Origin: Parafilimonas sp.
Lineage (GTDB): Bacteria; Bacteroidota; Bacteroidia; Chitinophagales; Chitinophagaceae
NCBI GenBank assembly: GCA_019247895.1
Contig: JAFBAF010000103.1
Coordinates: forward strand, 1-54,513
Length of the DNA stretch: 54,513 bases
Reading direction: 5' to 3'
Program-made: the position numbers and the translations under genes
Part shown: positions 1 to 8,654 of the stretch, one piece after another
Layout of the letters: each line of letters begins with the position of its first letter
Numbering within the stretch: position 1 is the stretch's first letter
Notes under the pieces: model-generated
The model's database searches: none
Seen by the model: only the letters and a program-made list of their open reading frames with translations
What the model was told of the DNA's origin: nothing

Positions 1-85
1 CAAGCCCAATATGATTTTCCAAAACCTGGTGCGCCAGCCTTTTTACGGTTAAGCTTATTTGTTTTTGGGTAAGATTTGATTTCAA
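1..85 (-). CDS. pyrR: Probable PyrR, N-terminal fragment (runs off the left edge)
   Basis: On the minus strand an open frame begins after the korB stop codon and leaves the window at base 1. From a TTG at 83-85 it reads MKSNLTQKQISLTVKRLAHQ, followed by VLENHIGL. This resembles the start of PyrR, the pyrimidine regulator and uracil phosphoribosyltransferase-like protein, which typically begins with a beta strand and then a helix of the form LT..RLA.Q..ENH. The phosphoribosyltransferase loop lies outside the window, so the call rests on about 28 residues. No ATG is available in this frame between its upstream stop and the window edge, so TTG is the assumed start. It lies 66 bp downstream of korB on the same strand. 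Confidence 0.4.
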   Translation of the reverse strand, partial: MKSNLTQKQISLTVKRLAHQVLENHIGL

Positions 86-151
86 TAGTTTTAGTTTATC
101 AGTATGAAATAGACTGAGCTTTTTAATAAATTAATTGCAACATATAAGCAC

Positions 152-1189
152 TTACATAATTTCCCAAACCTCTTTCCCTCTTAAAAGCTTATCCAAATCA
201 CCGGCGCCTTTTGATGCAATGGTTTCCTGAACCTGCATTTGCAAAACGTCTTCGTAACAAGCACGTTTTGCTTCATAAAAAACCCCAAACGGGCGAGGCA
301 AATGACTTTCCAATTTAGGATCATCGAACATGCGCACTAATATCTGAGCCTTGTAAAAATCAAATTCATCATGTATCCATATATCATCAAGATACGCGTT
401 TACCCCAACCTCAACTACAACCGGTTTAAACCCATCGAGCTTAATACCTTTGTTTTTGTTTGCACCGAATAACAATGGTTTGCCGTGCTCTAAAAACAAA
501 GCTTCATCTGCCTTGCTTGATTTTTCAGTAAACACTTCAAAAGCACCATCATTAAAAATATTGCAGTTTTGATATATTTCCAGAAAAGATGATCCCTTAT
601 GTTTATGAGAACGTGCAAGCATTTCCTGTAAGTGCTTAGGGTCGCGATCCATACTGCGTGCGACGAATGTTGCATCTGCACCCATCGCCAAAGCTAATGG
701 ATTAAAGGGATGATCAATACTGCCTAACGGTGTGCTTTTAGTAATCTTCATTTTTTCAGACGTTGGCGAATATTGTCCTTTTGTTAAACCATAGATTTGG
801 TTATTGAACAATAAAATATTTACATCAAAATTCCGTCGCAATAAATGAATGGTGTGATTGCCGCCAATACTTAAACTGTCACCATCGCCGGTTACAATCC
901 ACACACTTAATTCAGGTCTTGTAGCTTTTAATCCGCTGGCAATAGCAGTTGCACGACCATGAATGGAATGCATGCCATACGTGTTCATATAATATGGAAA
1001 CCGGCTGCTGCAACCGATGCCGCTTATAATAACAATGTTTTCTCTCGGCACGCCAATAGTTGGCATTACTTTTTGCACCTGCGCTAAAATGGAATAATCA
1101 CCACAACCGGGGCACCAGCGCACTTCCTGGTCGGTGGCAAAATCTTTTGCAGTTAAAGTTGGCGCGTCATTCGCTACTACACTATTCAT
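152..1189 (-). CDS. korB: 2-oxoglutarate:ferredoxin oxidoreductase, beta subunit
   Basis: Beta subunit of a 2-oxoacid:ferredoxin oxidoreductase, which binds thiamine pyrophosphate and decarboxylates a 2-oxoacid (probably 2-oxoglutarate) to its acyl-CoA in the cytoplasm. The 345-residue length fits KorB. Seen in the sequence: WCPGCGDY near residue 25, the GIGCSSRFPYY segment near 58, the TPP/metal motif TGDGDSLSIGGNH near 100 and NNQIYGLTKGQ near 130. ATG start at 1189. The alpha subunit (korA), which usually lies directly upstream, is not there: the upstream neighbour is the divergent gnd. KorA is either encoded elsewhere or beyond the left edge. The function of the beta subunit is secure; substrate preference is inferred from family similarity. 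Confidence 0.9.
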   Translation of the reverse strand: MNSVVANDAPTLTAKDFATDQEVRWCPGCGDYSILAQVQKVMPTIGVPRENIVIISGIGCSSRFPYYMNTYGMHSIHGRATAIASGLKATRPELSVWIVTGDGDSLSIGGNHTIHLLRRNFDVNILLFNNQIYGLTKGQYSPTSEKMKITKSTPLGSIDHPFNPLALAMGADATFVARSMDRDPKHLQEMLARSHKHKGSSFLEIYQNCNIFNDGAFEVFTEKSSKADEALFLEHGKPLLFGANKNKGIKLDGFKPVVVEVGVNAYLDDIWIHDEFDFYKAQILVRMFDDPKLESHLPRPFGVFYEAKRACYEDVLQMQVQETIASKGAGDLDKLLRGKEVWEIM

Positions 1190-1204
1190 AAAATTTTAAT
1201 TATT

Positions 1205-1213
1205 GCAAAATTA
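1205..1213 (-). promoter_or_regulatory. -7 box of the korB promoter
   Basis: On the minus strand the sequence is TAATTTTGC, an exact fit to the Bacteroidota -7 consensus TAnnTTTG, 16 bases before the korB ATG. The expected -33 position falls at about 1233-1236, where no good TTTG is seen; it coincides with the edge of a palindrome. Confidence 0.45.
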
Positions 1214-1232
1214 AGGATTGTTGCCGTTAAGC

Positions 1233-1252
1233 GTTAACAGAGAACTGTTAAC
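1233..1252. promoter_or_regulatory. Perfect 8-bp-arm palindrome between korB and gnd
   Basis: GTTAACAG, spacer AGAA, CTGTTAAC: a perfect inverted repeat in the 98-bp divergent intergenic region. It lies 36 bp upstream of the gnd ATG and over the expected -33 region of korB. The position suits an operator controlling one or both genes. Which regulator would bind is unknown. Confidence 0.4.
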
Positions 1253-1287
1253 CGATTTATATAACTTGCGAACTGAAAAAACATATT

Positions 1288-2754
1288 ATGGAAAATACAT
1301 TATACGATTTTGGAATGATCGGTATAGGTGTAATGGGAAGTAATTTTTTGCTGAACATGGCCGACAACGGATATAAGGTAATTGGCTTTGACCTTGATGC
1401 AACCAAAGCAAAAAAACTTGAAGATGAAGCAACACCCGGTACAACTGTAAAAGGTGTAGTTACATTAGAAGAAATGGTGAAGCAGTTAGACAAGCCACGC
1501 AGAATTATGATGCTTGTGCCTGCGGGAAAACCTGTTGATAATGTAATTGAAAACCTTTTGCCTTTTATTGAAAAAGATGATGTAATAATTGACGGTGGCA
1601 ACTCGCATTATGTTGATACTTTAAAACGTGTAAATTATTTAAACGGAAAGGGCATTCATTTTATGGGGATGGGTGTGAGCGGTGGCGAGGAAGGAGCAAG
1701 AAAGGGTCCGAGCATTATGCCTGGCGGAGATTTGGCAGCATGGCAAAGAGTACAACCGATGCTCGAAGCCGTTTCAGCAAAAGTAAACGGTGAACCTTGC
1801 GTTGCTTATATGGGCAAAGGTGCTGCCGGTCATTATGTAAAAATGGTGCATAACGGAATTGAATATGCCATTATGCAATTGATAAGTGAAGTATATGATC
1901 TTTTAAAAAGAGGAATTGGTTTGGATAATGATGAACTCGCCGATATTTTTAAAAAATGGAATGAAGACGAACTGCAATCTTTTTTAATTGAAATAACAAG
2001 TGAAATATTTTTAAAGAATGATGGCGATACAAAAGCAAGATTGGTTGATGTGATCTCAGATAAAGCGGGTTCAAAGGGAACAGGCAAATGGACATCACAA
2101 GATGCAATGGAATTGCCTGTTGCTGTGCCAACAATTGATATTGCAGTTGCCATGCGCACACTTTCAGGTTTTAAAAACGAAAGAATTGCTGCTGCAGAAT
2201 TGTATCACCCAAAAAATAAAGATTTAAAAGGTGGCAAGAAAGAAGACATTCTAAAAATAAAAGACGCTTTATATTTTGCCACTATTATTTGTTACGCACA
2301 AGGCCTTTCCATGTTGTATAACGCTTCAACAGAATTAAATATGGATATTCCGCTGGGTGATGTTGTAAAAATCTGGAGAGGCGGTTGCATTATTCGCTCC
2401 GCTTTGCTGGAAGATTTTTATAAAGCATTTAAAAAAGATAAGGCGCTTTCAAATATTTTATTAAGCAAACACACTTCAAAACTTTTAAAGAAAAAAGAAA
2501 AGCATATACGTGCTGTTATAAAACTTGCAATGCAAAGTAAAATTCCTGTTGCAGGCCTAATGAGTGCACTCTCCTATTTTGATGCATATTGCACTGAACG
2601 TATGCCAACCAATTTAATACAGGCACAACGTGATTATTTTGGAGCACATACTTATGCAAGAATTGATAAAGAAGGAATGTTTCATACAGAATGGAATGAA
2701 GAAGTTGTGCAGGCAGATCACGCACACGCACAAACGGAGAATCCAAAGCATTGA
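1288..2754 (+). CDS. gnd: 6-phosphogluconate dehydrogenase, decarboxylating
   Basis: Oxidises 6-phosphogluconate to ribulose 5-phosphate and CO2 with NADP+ in the oxidative pentose phosphate pathway. The 488 residues match the long homodimeric form of the family. The Rossmann motif GIGVMGSNF is near residue 12, IIDGGNSHY near 100, the substrate-binding signature GVSGGEEGARKGPSIMPGG near 128 and the catalytic KMVHNGIEYA near 190. The C-terminal tail QAQRDYFGAHTYAR that reaches the partner subunit is present, so the gene looks intact. It is divergent from korB. Other pentose phosphate genes (zwf, pgl), which often sit next to gnd, are not in the window. The gene that follows starts 55 bp downstream on the same strand. 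Confidence 0.96.
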   Translation: MENTLYDFGMIGIGVMGSNFLLNMADNGYKVIGFDLDATKAKKLEDEATPGTTVKGVVTLEEMVKQLDKPRRIMMLVPAGKPVDNVIENLLPFIEKDDVIIDGGNSHYVDTLKRVNYLNGKGIHFMGMGVSGGEEGARKGPSIMPGGDLAAWQRVQPMLEAVSAKVNGEPCVAYMGKGAAGHYVKMVHNGIEYAIMQLISEVYDLLKRGIGLDNDELADIFKKWNEDELQSFLIEITSEIFLKNDGDTKARLVDVISDKAGSKGTGKWTSQDAMELPVAVPTIDIAVAMRTLSGFKNERIAAAELYHPKNKDLKGGKKEDILKIKDALYFATIICYAQGLSMLYNASTELNMDIPLGDVVKIWRGGCIIRSALLEDFYKAFKKDKALSNILLSKHTSKLLKKKEKHIRAVIKLAMQSKIPVAGLMSALSYFDAYCTERMPTNLIQAQRDYFGAHTYARIDKEGMFHTEWNEEVVQADHAHAQTENPKH

Positions 2755-2809
2755 TTTTTTAATTCATCGGCTATAATTTTTTTGATTCTGTTGTTTTAAT
2801 ATAACAAGA

Positions 2810-4351
2810 ATGAATTTTTCCGGTGGGAGTTACAAGAAAAAAGTACTGATGTTTATAACAGTCATCGGGCTTTTAAGGCTTGTGCTGGCATTTATAATTG
2901 AATTAGGAAATGATGAAAGTTATTACTGGTTATATAGCCAGCATTTAAAATCAAATTATTTTGATCATCCTCCGTTAATCGCATTATGGATAAGAGCTGC
3001 AACGCTAAACTTATCTCTGCAAAATTATCCCGGTTTTATACGTTTGGGTTGTGTGATCAGTTGCAGCCTTGCAACATGGTTCATGTATAAATGTGTTGCT
3101 GCGTTAACCACTGAAAGAGCCGGATGGTATGCCGCATGTTTATACAATGGATTTTTTTATACCGGCGTAACCGCAGGCATTTTTGCTTTTCCTGATGCAC
3201 CGCAAATGTTGTTTTGGACATTGAGCATGTATCTTATCGTTCGTATTACACAAACTGAAAAGAGTTGGAAGTATTGGTTGTTATTTGGCATTGCCAGCGG
3301 GCTTTGCATTATGAGCAAAATACATGGTTTATTTATTTGGATCGGTTTAGGTTTCTATATAATTTTTTACAAAAGAGTTATTTTACGTAATGTAAGATTA
3401 TATGTTGCGCTTGCTTTAAGTGTTGCAATATGTTTACCGATTTTGTTTTGGAATATTCATTACAATTTTCTTACGTTTAAATTCAACGGGCCAAGAATTA
3501 GTGTTGATGAACATACGATTGGTTTGAAATATTTTTTAAACGAATTGAATAATCAAACATTTAAAAATAATCCGCTAAACGTTTTATTTATTGCGCTTGG
3601 ATTAGTAGCTTTAAAAAAACATCGCATTCAATCTTTACCTGCTTTAACCATTTTTAATTTTGCCGGAATATTACACATCGCCATTCTATTATTTATTTCA
3701 TTATTCAAACTTACACTGGCGCATTGGAGCGGGCCGGCTTATGTTGCGCTTTTGCCAATGGGTGCAATTTATCTTGATGAAAAAATAAAAAAGAAACCAC
3801 AATTATTAGCGGGCTTAAGTGCGGCAATGCATGTTTGCGTGTTGTTGTTTTGCGTATGGTTCATTAATTATTTTCCCGGCACTTATGGTGTACATTCTGG
3901 AAGATATATTGGATTAAGCGATTTTAGTCTTGATCTATATGCATGGAAATCTTCCGGTGAAAAATTTGACAGCGTTTATTCATCGTATCAGCAAAAAAAT
4001 ATTATTCCTGCAAATACACCAGTTATTTGTAATGGCTGGTGGGGTGCACATATTGAATATTATTTCTGCAGGCCGCAACATATAAATATGATTGGTTTAA
4101 GCAATATCATGGACATACATGAATATGCATGGATAAATAATATAAGAAAAGATTCTGTGAATATGCAACGTGCATTTTGTGTGGTGCCTTCAATTGGCTA
4201 TTATAATTTCAGGAAAACTTACAGGCCTTATTACAGCCATGCAGATAGCATAACTACAATACACGTATATCGTGGTAATAAACCTGCGCAAAATTTTTAT
4301 GTTTATCTTTTATCAGGCTGGAAAGGAGGCAATATGCCTTTAGAACAATAA
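2810..4351 (+). CDS. GT39/ArnT-like membrane glycosyltransferase
   Basis: A 513-residue polytopic membrane protein of the PMT_2/ArnT fold. After the first membrane helix comes the acidic loop NDESYYWLYSQHL and then YFDHPPLIALWIR, the typical catalytic loop and DHPP motif of GT39-type enzymes. These use a polyprenyl-phosphate-linked sugar and transfer the sugar to a lipid or protein on the outer face of the inner membrane. About ten hydrophobic segments follow, then a soluble C-terminal domain of about 130 residues. The acceptor and sugar cannot be told from the sequence. It converges with the FKBP gene: the two stop codons lie 4 bp apart within an AT palindrome, AATAAATATTTATT. Confidence 0.8.
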   Translation: MNFSGGSYKKKVLMFITVIGLLRLVLAFIIELGNDESYYWLYSQHLKSNYFDHPPLIALWIRAATLNLSLQNYPGFIRLGCVISCSLATWFMYKCVAALTTERAGWYAACLYNGFFYTGVTAGIFAFPDAPQMLFWTLSMYLIVRITQTEKSWKYWLLFGIASGLCIMSKIHGLFIWIGLGFYIIFYKRVILRNVRLYVALALSVAICLPILFWNIHYNFLTFKFNGPRISVDEHTIGLKYFLNELNNQTFKNNPLNVLFIALGLVALKKHRIQSLPALTIFNFAGILHIAILLFISLFKLTLAHWSGPAYVALLPMGAIYLDEKIKKKPQLLAGLSAAMHVCVLLFCVWFINYFPGTYGVHSGRYIGLSDFSLDLYAWKSSGEKFDSVYSSYQQKNIIPANTPVICNGWWGAHIEYYFCRPQHINMIGLSNIMDIHEYAWINNIRKDSVNMQRAFCVVPSIGYYNFRKTYRPYYSHADSITTIHVYRGNKPAQNFYVYLLSGWKGGNMPLEQ

Positions 4352-4355
4352 ATAT

Positions 4356-5327
4356 TTATTTAACTTCTGTAGATTTTACATCAACAATTTCCATATCAAA
4401 AACAAGATTAGAATATTCAGGAATGTCTTCGCCCATTGCCTGCGAACCATAACCAAGCATTGCGGGAATTAGTATTTTTCCTTTTCCGCCTTTGCCGAAA
4501 TAAGGTAGCGCTTCTTCCCATCCTGCAATAACCGTATGTTTCCCTACAGCAACATCTATCGGATCTGTATGACCCTTTGAGCTATCCATATTTGTATCGA
4601 AAACTTTACCATTTAGTAAGTAACCTTTATATTTAATTGAGGCAGTTGTTCCTGAATCTGCTTTCATGCTTGTATCGCCTGCATTTTCAATCATAACATA
4701 CACTCCATTGCCAACCAGTTCGCCTTTAATATTATTTTGTGCCATGTATGCTTCAATGTCTTTCACTTCTTTTGCTTTTTCAACATCAGACTCTGCCTCG
4801 TAATCAGTTTGTACCGCGCTGTCTGATTTAAAAACCGCTAATAATTTTATATGACAATTTATGCGGCTTCCTTTTTTAAATACTTCACTGTAATCAGGGA
4901 GCACTTTTCTTTTAACTAAGGTGTCTACGCTTACAACGGCAATTGCACTATCTCCAACACTCAGCTTAGGAACTATTTCCATAAATGAATACTGCACATT
5001 TTTACCGGTATCAACAGGCGAATAAGAAGGCATTCTTCCTGAGCTTTGCAGCAAACTATCTTTTGCACCTATAGTATAAGAAAAACGAAACTTCACAAAC
5101 TCGCCTGCTGCAGGTTTCGCGCCGCCGCTGCCCGGGAAAATTTTGTATTGCAAACCTGATTTTGTTTTTAATAAGCCTGCATTTATTTGCGGCGATGTAT
5201 GTGTTTGGTTTGTAGTATGCGTTTGAGTTTTGGTTTGTGTTTTCGTTTGTGCATTCAAACATTGTACAGAACACAAAAACATTAAAACAAAAATCAACGG
5301 GCTTTTAAGGCGAAATTTTTTTGTCAT
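4356..5327 (-). CDS. Exported two-domain FKBP-type peptidyl-prolyl isomerase
   Basis: A 323-residue protein with a signal peptide ending near LNAQ, a Thr/Gln-rich linker (KTQTKTQTHTTNQTH) and two FKBP-like domains. The first (about 55-165, starting LLKTKSGLQYKIFPG) is divergent and lacks most of the canonical active-site aromatics. The second (about 210-320) is canonical: TASIKYKGYLLNGKVFDT, GWEEALPYFGKGGKGKILIP, AMLGYGSQAMGEDIP and a final NLVFDMEIVDV strand. It probably assists folding of exported or outer-membrane proteins in the periplasm. The cleavage region could also be lipidated at the Cys residues in LCSVQC, but signal peptidase I cleavage after NAQ looks more natural. The C-terminal domain is the likely catalytic one. 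Confidence 0.88.
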   Translation of the reverse strand: MTKKFRLKSPLIFVLMFLCSVQCLNAQTKTQTKTQTHTTNQTHTSPQINAGLLKTKSGLQYKIFPGSGGAKPAAGEFVKFRFSYTIGAKDSLLQSSGRMPSYSPVDTGKNVQYSFMEIVPKLSVGDSAIAVVSVDTLVKRKVLPDYSEVFKKGSRINCHIKLLAVFKSDSAVQTDYEAESDVEKAKEVKDIEAYMAQNNIKGELVGNGVYVMIENAGDTSMKADSGTTASIKYKGYLLNGKVFDTNMDSSKGHTDPIDVAVGKHTVIAGWEEALPYFGKGGKGKILIPAMLGYGSQAMGEDIPEYSNLVFDMEIVDVKSTEVK

Positions 5328-5556
5328 TGATAAATCTTTTTATCTATTTTAAAAGAGCGGCAAAGTACAGGTTTTTTTGGTTGTAAAATCCCTGTTTCGG
5401 CTTAAATTAGGTTTTGCTTAGCATGTGAACATAAGAGAATTATCCCGCAATTTTACCGTTTATAAAAAGCACTATAAAAGATTCCGGCAGTCTTTTATTT
5501 TTACTTCTCCAATCTTACCAGTCTCCATCTTAACCAGCCATTTAAACAAAAATTTT

Positions 5557-5940
5557 ATGCAACGTATTTCATTTGCTGTATTATGCAATCTCTTCTTGCT
5601 GTGCCTTACTGTATCGTGTAATTTTCCTCATCATGGAGTTGCGATCCAGGTAAGTGAGTCTGGGCATTATTATACAATGAACGCATCTTTTGATCCTGAT
5701 GAAACAAACAAAGTGGAAAAATATATGAATTATAAGATTGGAGACGCAAGTAATATGTCATTTACCAACACGCGTATTGATGGACAGCTTTCGCTTGATG
5801 ATCACACTACATTTTATATAAAAAAATTTCCCGGTTATTTAAAAATTTTATTAGATAAAGAGAAAAATTCCGTAGAATCTTTTTATCGGATAAAAGAAAT
5901 GTGCGACGGCATTAAAACAGTTATTACCGATCAGCACTAA
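5557..5940 (+). CDS. Small putative lipoprotein of unknown function
   Basis: The ATG at 5557 begins MQRISFAVLCNLFLLCLTVSC, a lipoprotein-type signal with the presumed lipidated Cys at residue 21, giving a 127-residue precursor. The same frame is open further upstream to a GTG at 5425, but that extension is basic and would bury the signal peptide, so I prefer the ATG. The mature part (GVAIQVSESGHYYTMNASFD, then the IDGQLSLDDHTTFYIKKFPG segment) is rich in polar residues and beta-prone. I do not recognise the family. It stands alone between the FKBP gene and a convergent VOC gene. Confidence 0.65.
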   Translation: MQRISFAVLCNLFLLCLTVSCNFPHHGVAIQVSESGHYYTMNASFDPDETNKVEKYMNYKIGDASNMSFTNTRIDGQLSLDDHTTFYIKKFPGYLKILLDKEKNSVESFYRIKEMCDGIKTVITDQH

Positions 5941-5951
5941 GCTTCTTTTCT

Positions 5952-6305
5952 TTATATATTTTGCCCGAATGTGAGCAAGTTGTTATCAGGATCAAGCATA
6001 GAAAATTCTTTTTGCTTCCATGGTTTGATTTCTAAGTGCCCTGCCGGATGTATAGAAAGCTTCTTATCTAACATTGATTGATAGAGTGTACCAATATCGC
6101 TTGTTCTTATATACACTTGTCCATAATTTTCTTTTGGATCAAGTTCTTTAAATTCAAAAAAATGTATTTGAATACTGTCTTTTTTAATCATTAGATATCC
6201 ATTATAATCATTTCCAAACTGCTGAAAGCCCAGTTTATGGATGTAAAACTCTTTGGTAACAGTTTTATCACGCATTGGCAATTTCGGATTAACATCAGTA
6301 AGCAT
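5952..6305 (-). CDS. VOC/glyoxalase-bleomycin resistance family protein
   Basis: A 117-residue single-domain protein of the vicinal oxygen chelate fold. It has the paired beta-alpha-beta-beta pattern: NPKLPMRDKTVTKEFYIHKL, then GYLMIKKDSIQIHFFEF in the first half, and QVYIRTSDIGTLYQSM followed by KEFSMLDPDNNLLTFGQ in the second. The DPDNNLL motif before the last strand is characteristic. The sequence resembles bleomycin-binding (sequestering) members more than glyoxalase I enzymes, but the substrate cannot be assigned. Converges with the small lipoprotein gene, with an 11-bp gap. Confidence 0.8.
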   Translation of the reverse strand: MLTDVNPKLPMRDKTVTKEFYIHKLGFQQFGNDYNGYLMIKKDSIQIHFFEFKELDPKENYGQVYIRTSDIGTLYQSMLDKKLSIHPAGHLEIKPWKQKEFSMLDPDNNLLTFGQNI

Positions 6306-6437
6306 GTTTTAAAATTATGTTTAAATGTAAATTAGTTTTTTGAGTATAAAAACGCTTGCTGCTGCCACAATATTTTTTTCTGAATCAATAAAACATTTTA
6401 AAAAAAACACTCACTTTGTACATTGCAATATAAAGCA

Positions 6438-7265
6438 ATGGGTATTATTTCTTTTATATTAATAGTTGCCAATGTAATTATTTCTTACCATGGGTTTAAA
6501 AACAGCACATTCTATAATAAATATAAGTTTAGAGTTGATGCTGTGCTGTTTTATAAAGATTATAAAAGGCTTTTTACATCAGGCTTTTTACATGTCAACT
6601 GGATGCATCTCATCTTTAACATGCTGGCCTTATATTTTTTCAGCGGCTCACTTGAATTATATTTAGGGCCTGTAAGGTTTCTTCTTATTTATTTTTCAAG
6701 TCTTATCGGCGGCGACCTGCTTTCGCTTTTTATTCATCGTAATGACAGGGATTATGATTCTGTTGGCGCATCTGCTGCTGTAAACGGAGTTTTATTCGCA
6801 TCAATCGCTTTGTTCCCCGGTATGCAAATAGGATTACTGTTTTTACCAATTGGCATTCCCGCATGGTTGTTCGGGCTTATCTATGTTTTGTATTCTATTT
6901 ATGGAATTAAGTCAAGAAAAAATAATATTGGCCACGATGCGCATTTAGGCGGCGCATTAATAGGATTAATTGTGGCTATAATAATGCAACCGTCATCGTT
7001 AATAAATAATACATGGGCAATTGTAATAATTCTGCTGCCATCTGTTTTTTTTATTTACATGATCATTACACGGCCGCATATATTGCTTATTGATAATTAC
7101 TTTTTCAACAAACATTCAAATGCCATTACAGTTGATCATAAATACAATATTGAAAGAACGAACAAACAAAAAGAAATAGATAAAATACTTGAGAAGATAC
7201 ATACAAAAGGCATGAAAAGTTTAACTGAGAAAGAAAGGCAAACGCTGGAAAAGTATTCTAAATAA
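6438..7265 (+). CDS. Rhomboid family intramembrane serine protease
   Basis: A 275-residue polytopic membrane protein that cleaves transmembrane segments of other proteins inside the bilayer. Seen: HVNWMHLIFNMLALYFFSG (the conserved HxxxN helix), GASAAVNG with the predicted nucleophile Ser112, and HDAHLGGALIG with catalytic His169, so the Ser-His dyad is complete. A charged cytoplasmic tail of about 50 residues (rich in Lys/Glu) follows the last helix. I chose the ATG at 6438; an in-frame TTG five codons upstream adds nothing. No substrate is suggested by the neighbours. The stop codon lies 8 bp from that of the convergent DUF2007 gene. Confidence 0.9.
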   Translation: MGIISFILIVANVIISYHGFKNSTFYNKYKFRVDAVLFYKDYKRLFTSGFLHVNWMHLIFNMLALYFFSGSLELYLGPVRFLLIYFSSLIGGDLLSLFIHRNDRDYDSVGASAAVNGVLFASIALFPGMQIGLLFLPIGIPAWLFGLIYVLYSIYGIKSRKNNIGHDAHLGGALIGLIVAIIMQPSSLINNTWAIVIILLPSVFFIYMIITRPHILLIDNYFFNKHSNAITVDHKYNIERTNKQKEIDKILEKIHTKGMKSLTEKERQTLEKYSK

Positions 7266-7273
7266 ACAATATG

Positions 7274-7705
7274 TTACTCTTTATCATTAAAATTCTCAGT
7301 ATTTGTTTCAACAGGTTGCTCAAACTCTTTTTCACAATTAAAGCAGTGCCATATTTGTTGCAAGCCAATCGCATAATTACCAAACATCCATGTAAGCACT
7401 GAGCTTATTATATTTGAAGCTTTGCGGTTTGAAGTTATGTATTCAATGTTATGACTGCCGCAATACGGACATGCAAAGCTTTTTCTTTTTATCTCTTTTA
7501 AAGCGGATAATATTTCTGTCGCCTTGTCAACATCTTCATCCAAAACCATAAGCTTTATTCCGCCAATTGCGTTAGCCCATACTGGATTAATGGTGGCAGT
7601 ATTTTCATCTTTAAGCCAGCAACGAATACCGGCTTCTTCCATTCTGCCAAGCATAAGGTTAGCATCAATATAATTACCGAAGGTTTCGAGTATTTTAAAA
7701 TCCAT
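7274..7705 (-). CDS. DUF2007 protein with C-terminal zinc ribbon
   Basis: From the ATG at 7705 the protein has 143 residues. The N-terminal 65 residues (MDFKILETFGNYIDANLMLG ... GIKLMVLDEDVDKATEIL) match the DUF2007 pattern, a small ferredoxin-like domain related to PII-type folds and often called a putative prokaryotic signal-transducing protein. A C-terminal zinc ribbon follows, with CPYCGSHN and HCFNCEKEF as the two metal-binding knuckles, and a hydrophobic stretch (SVLTWMFGNYAIGL) between them. The function is unknown. The frame continues to a TTG at 7738, which I consider non-coding. Confidence 0.75.
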   Translation of the reverse strand: MDFKILETFGNYIDANLMLGRMEEAGIRCWLKDENTATINPVWANAIGGIKLMVLDEDVDKATEILSALKEIKRKSFACPYCGSHNIEYITSNRKASNIISSVLTWMFGNYAIGLQQIWHCFNCEKEFEQPVETNTENFNDKE

Positions 7706-7761
7706 TGTTTTGGTTTGAATGTAATATAGAATAAACAAATCACTAAAAACTGTACATCACC

Positions 7762-8550
7762 TTACATTCCCGGCAATTTCATGCCTGATTGTTTTAAACC
7801 ATTTACTATCTTTTCCTGCAACGCATATTTTGCATCATTAAAACCATGTGCTGCAGCCCATACATTTATTAACAGTTTGTAACCGTCCGGTTCAAGTGAA
7901 GAAACAACAATCCTGTGCGCAGGATCAGTTAATAAATCTTTCGATGAGAGAATTACGTTTTCAATTTGCTTTTTTACCTGGTCAATATCAACACCATAAT
8001 TAAATTTTAATTCAATATCTATTCGCCGTGTTCCTTTCCTGCTAAGATTAACTATAAGCTCGTTGGAAAGTTTGCTGTTAGGTACAATAATGGTTTTATT
8101 ATCATAAGAAATTACGACAGTATAAAATAACTGAATAGAAGATACCACACCTTCCTGGCTTTGTGTAACAATGTTATCGCCGATTTTATATGGCCTTAAT
8201 AAAAGTATTAAAACACCACTTGCAAAATTTTGTAAAGTGCCTGATAATGCAAGCCCCGCCGCCACGCCGAACGATGCAATAACTGCCGCAAATAATGTTA
8301 ACCGGATACCTACTATTTGCATAAGCAACAAAACCAGCAGCACTTGTAATAGAAGAGAAATTAAACCCTGCAGAAAAGGGCGTACTTGTTCAAATCTTGG
8401 TGCACGAAAAAACCTTGCTGACCATTTTCTTAACAGCTTTATCAGCCATTCACCAACAAAAAATACAATTATCGCAATAAGAATTTTTGGCCCGTGTATT
8501 ATAACCCATTGATATGCCAGGCTATAAAAATCATTGAATCCTTTGTTCAT
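7762..8550 (-). CDS. Small-conductance mechanosensitive channel (MscS family)
   Basis: A 262-residue inner-membrane channel that opens on membrane tension to release osmolytes during hypo-osmotic shock. The N-terminus has two membrane helices. The pore-lining TM3 is the Gly/Ala-rich segment ASFGVAAGLALSGTLQNFAS, followed by GVLILLLRPYKIGD. The beta domain (EGVVSSIQLFYTVVISYDNK, IIVPNSKLSN) and the C-terminal alpha/beta vestibule are complete. The length is close to that of E. coli MscS (286 residues), so this is a minimal MscS rather than an MscK/YbdG type. It is the likely first gene of a minus-strand run ahead of the DUF2007 gene. Confidence 0.93.
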   Translation of the reverse strand: MNKGFNDFYSLAYQWVIIHGPKILIAIIVFFVGEWLIKLLRKWSARFFRAPRFEQVRPFLQGLISLLLQVLLVLLLMQIVGIRLTLFAAVIASFGVAAGLALSGTLQNFASGVLILLLRPYKIGDNIVTQSQEGVVSSIQLFYTVVISYDNKTIIVPNSKLSNELIVNLSRKGTRRIDIELKFNYGVDIDQVKKQIENVILSSKDLLTDPAHRIVVSSLEPDGYKLLINVWAAAHGFNDAKYALQEKIVNGLKQSGMKLPGM

Positions 8551-8654
8551 AACAGCAGCAAAACAGAAAAAATTGCGCCACTGTTTAATTGTTGAATGTT
8601 TACAGCAATATTGGCTGTAAATTTTTGTTTTTAAGATGCCCGAACCTGTAAAAT

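Noticed and set aside
1-72. Plus-strand frame reading QYDFPKPGAPAFLRLSLFVFG to a stop
   Set aside because: It could be the end of a gene, but the opposite strand gives a better match (PyrR-like), and the residue pattern is not typical of any family I know.
139-149. ACATATAAG recurring at about 140, 10458 and 14451
   Set aside because: Only nine shared bases in AT-rich DNA; flanks differ, so chance is likely.
1257-2746. Several antisense frames within gnd
   Set aside because: Shadows of the strongly supported gnd; Ser/Thr- or His-rich and without family features.
5425-5556. N-terminal extension of the small lipoprotein from a GTG start
   Set aside because: It would add 44 basic residues ahead of a good lipoprotein signal.
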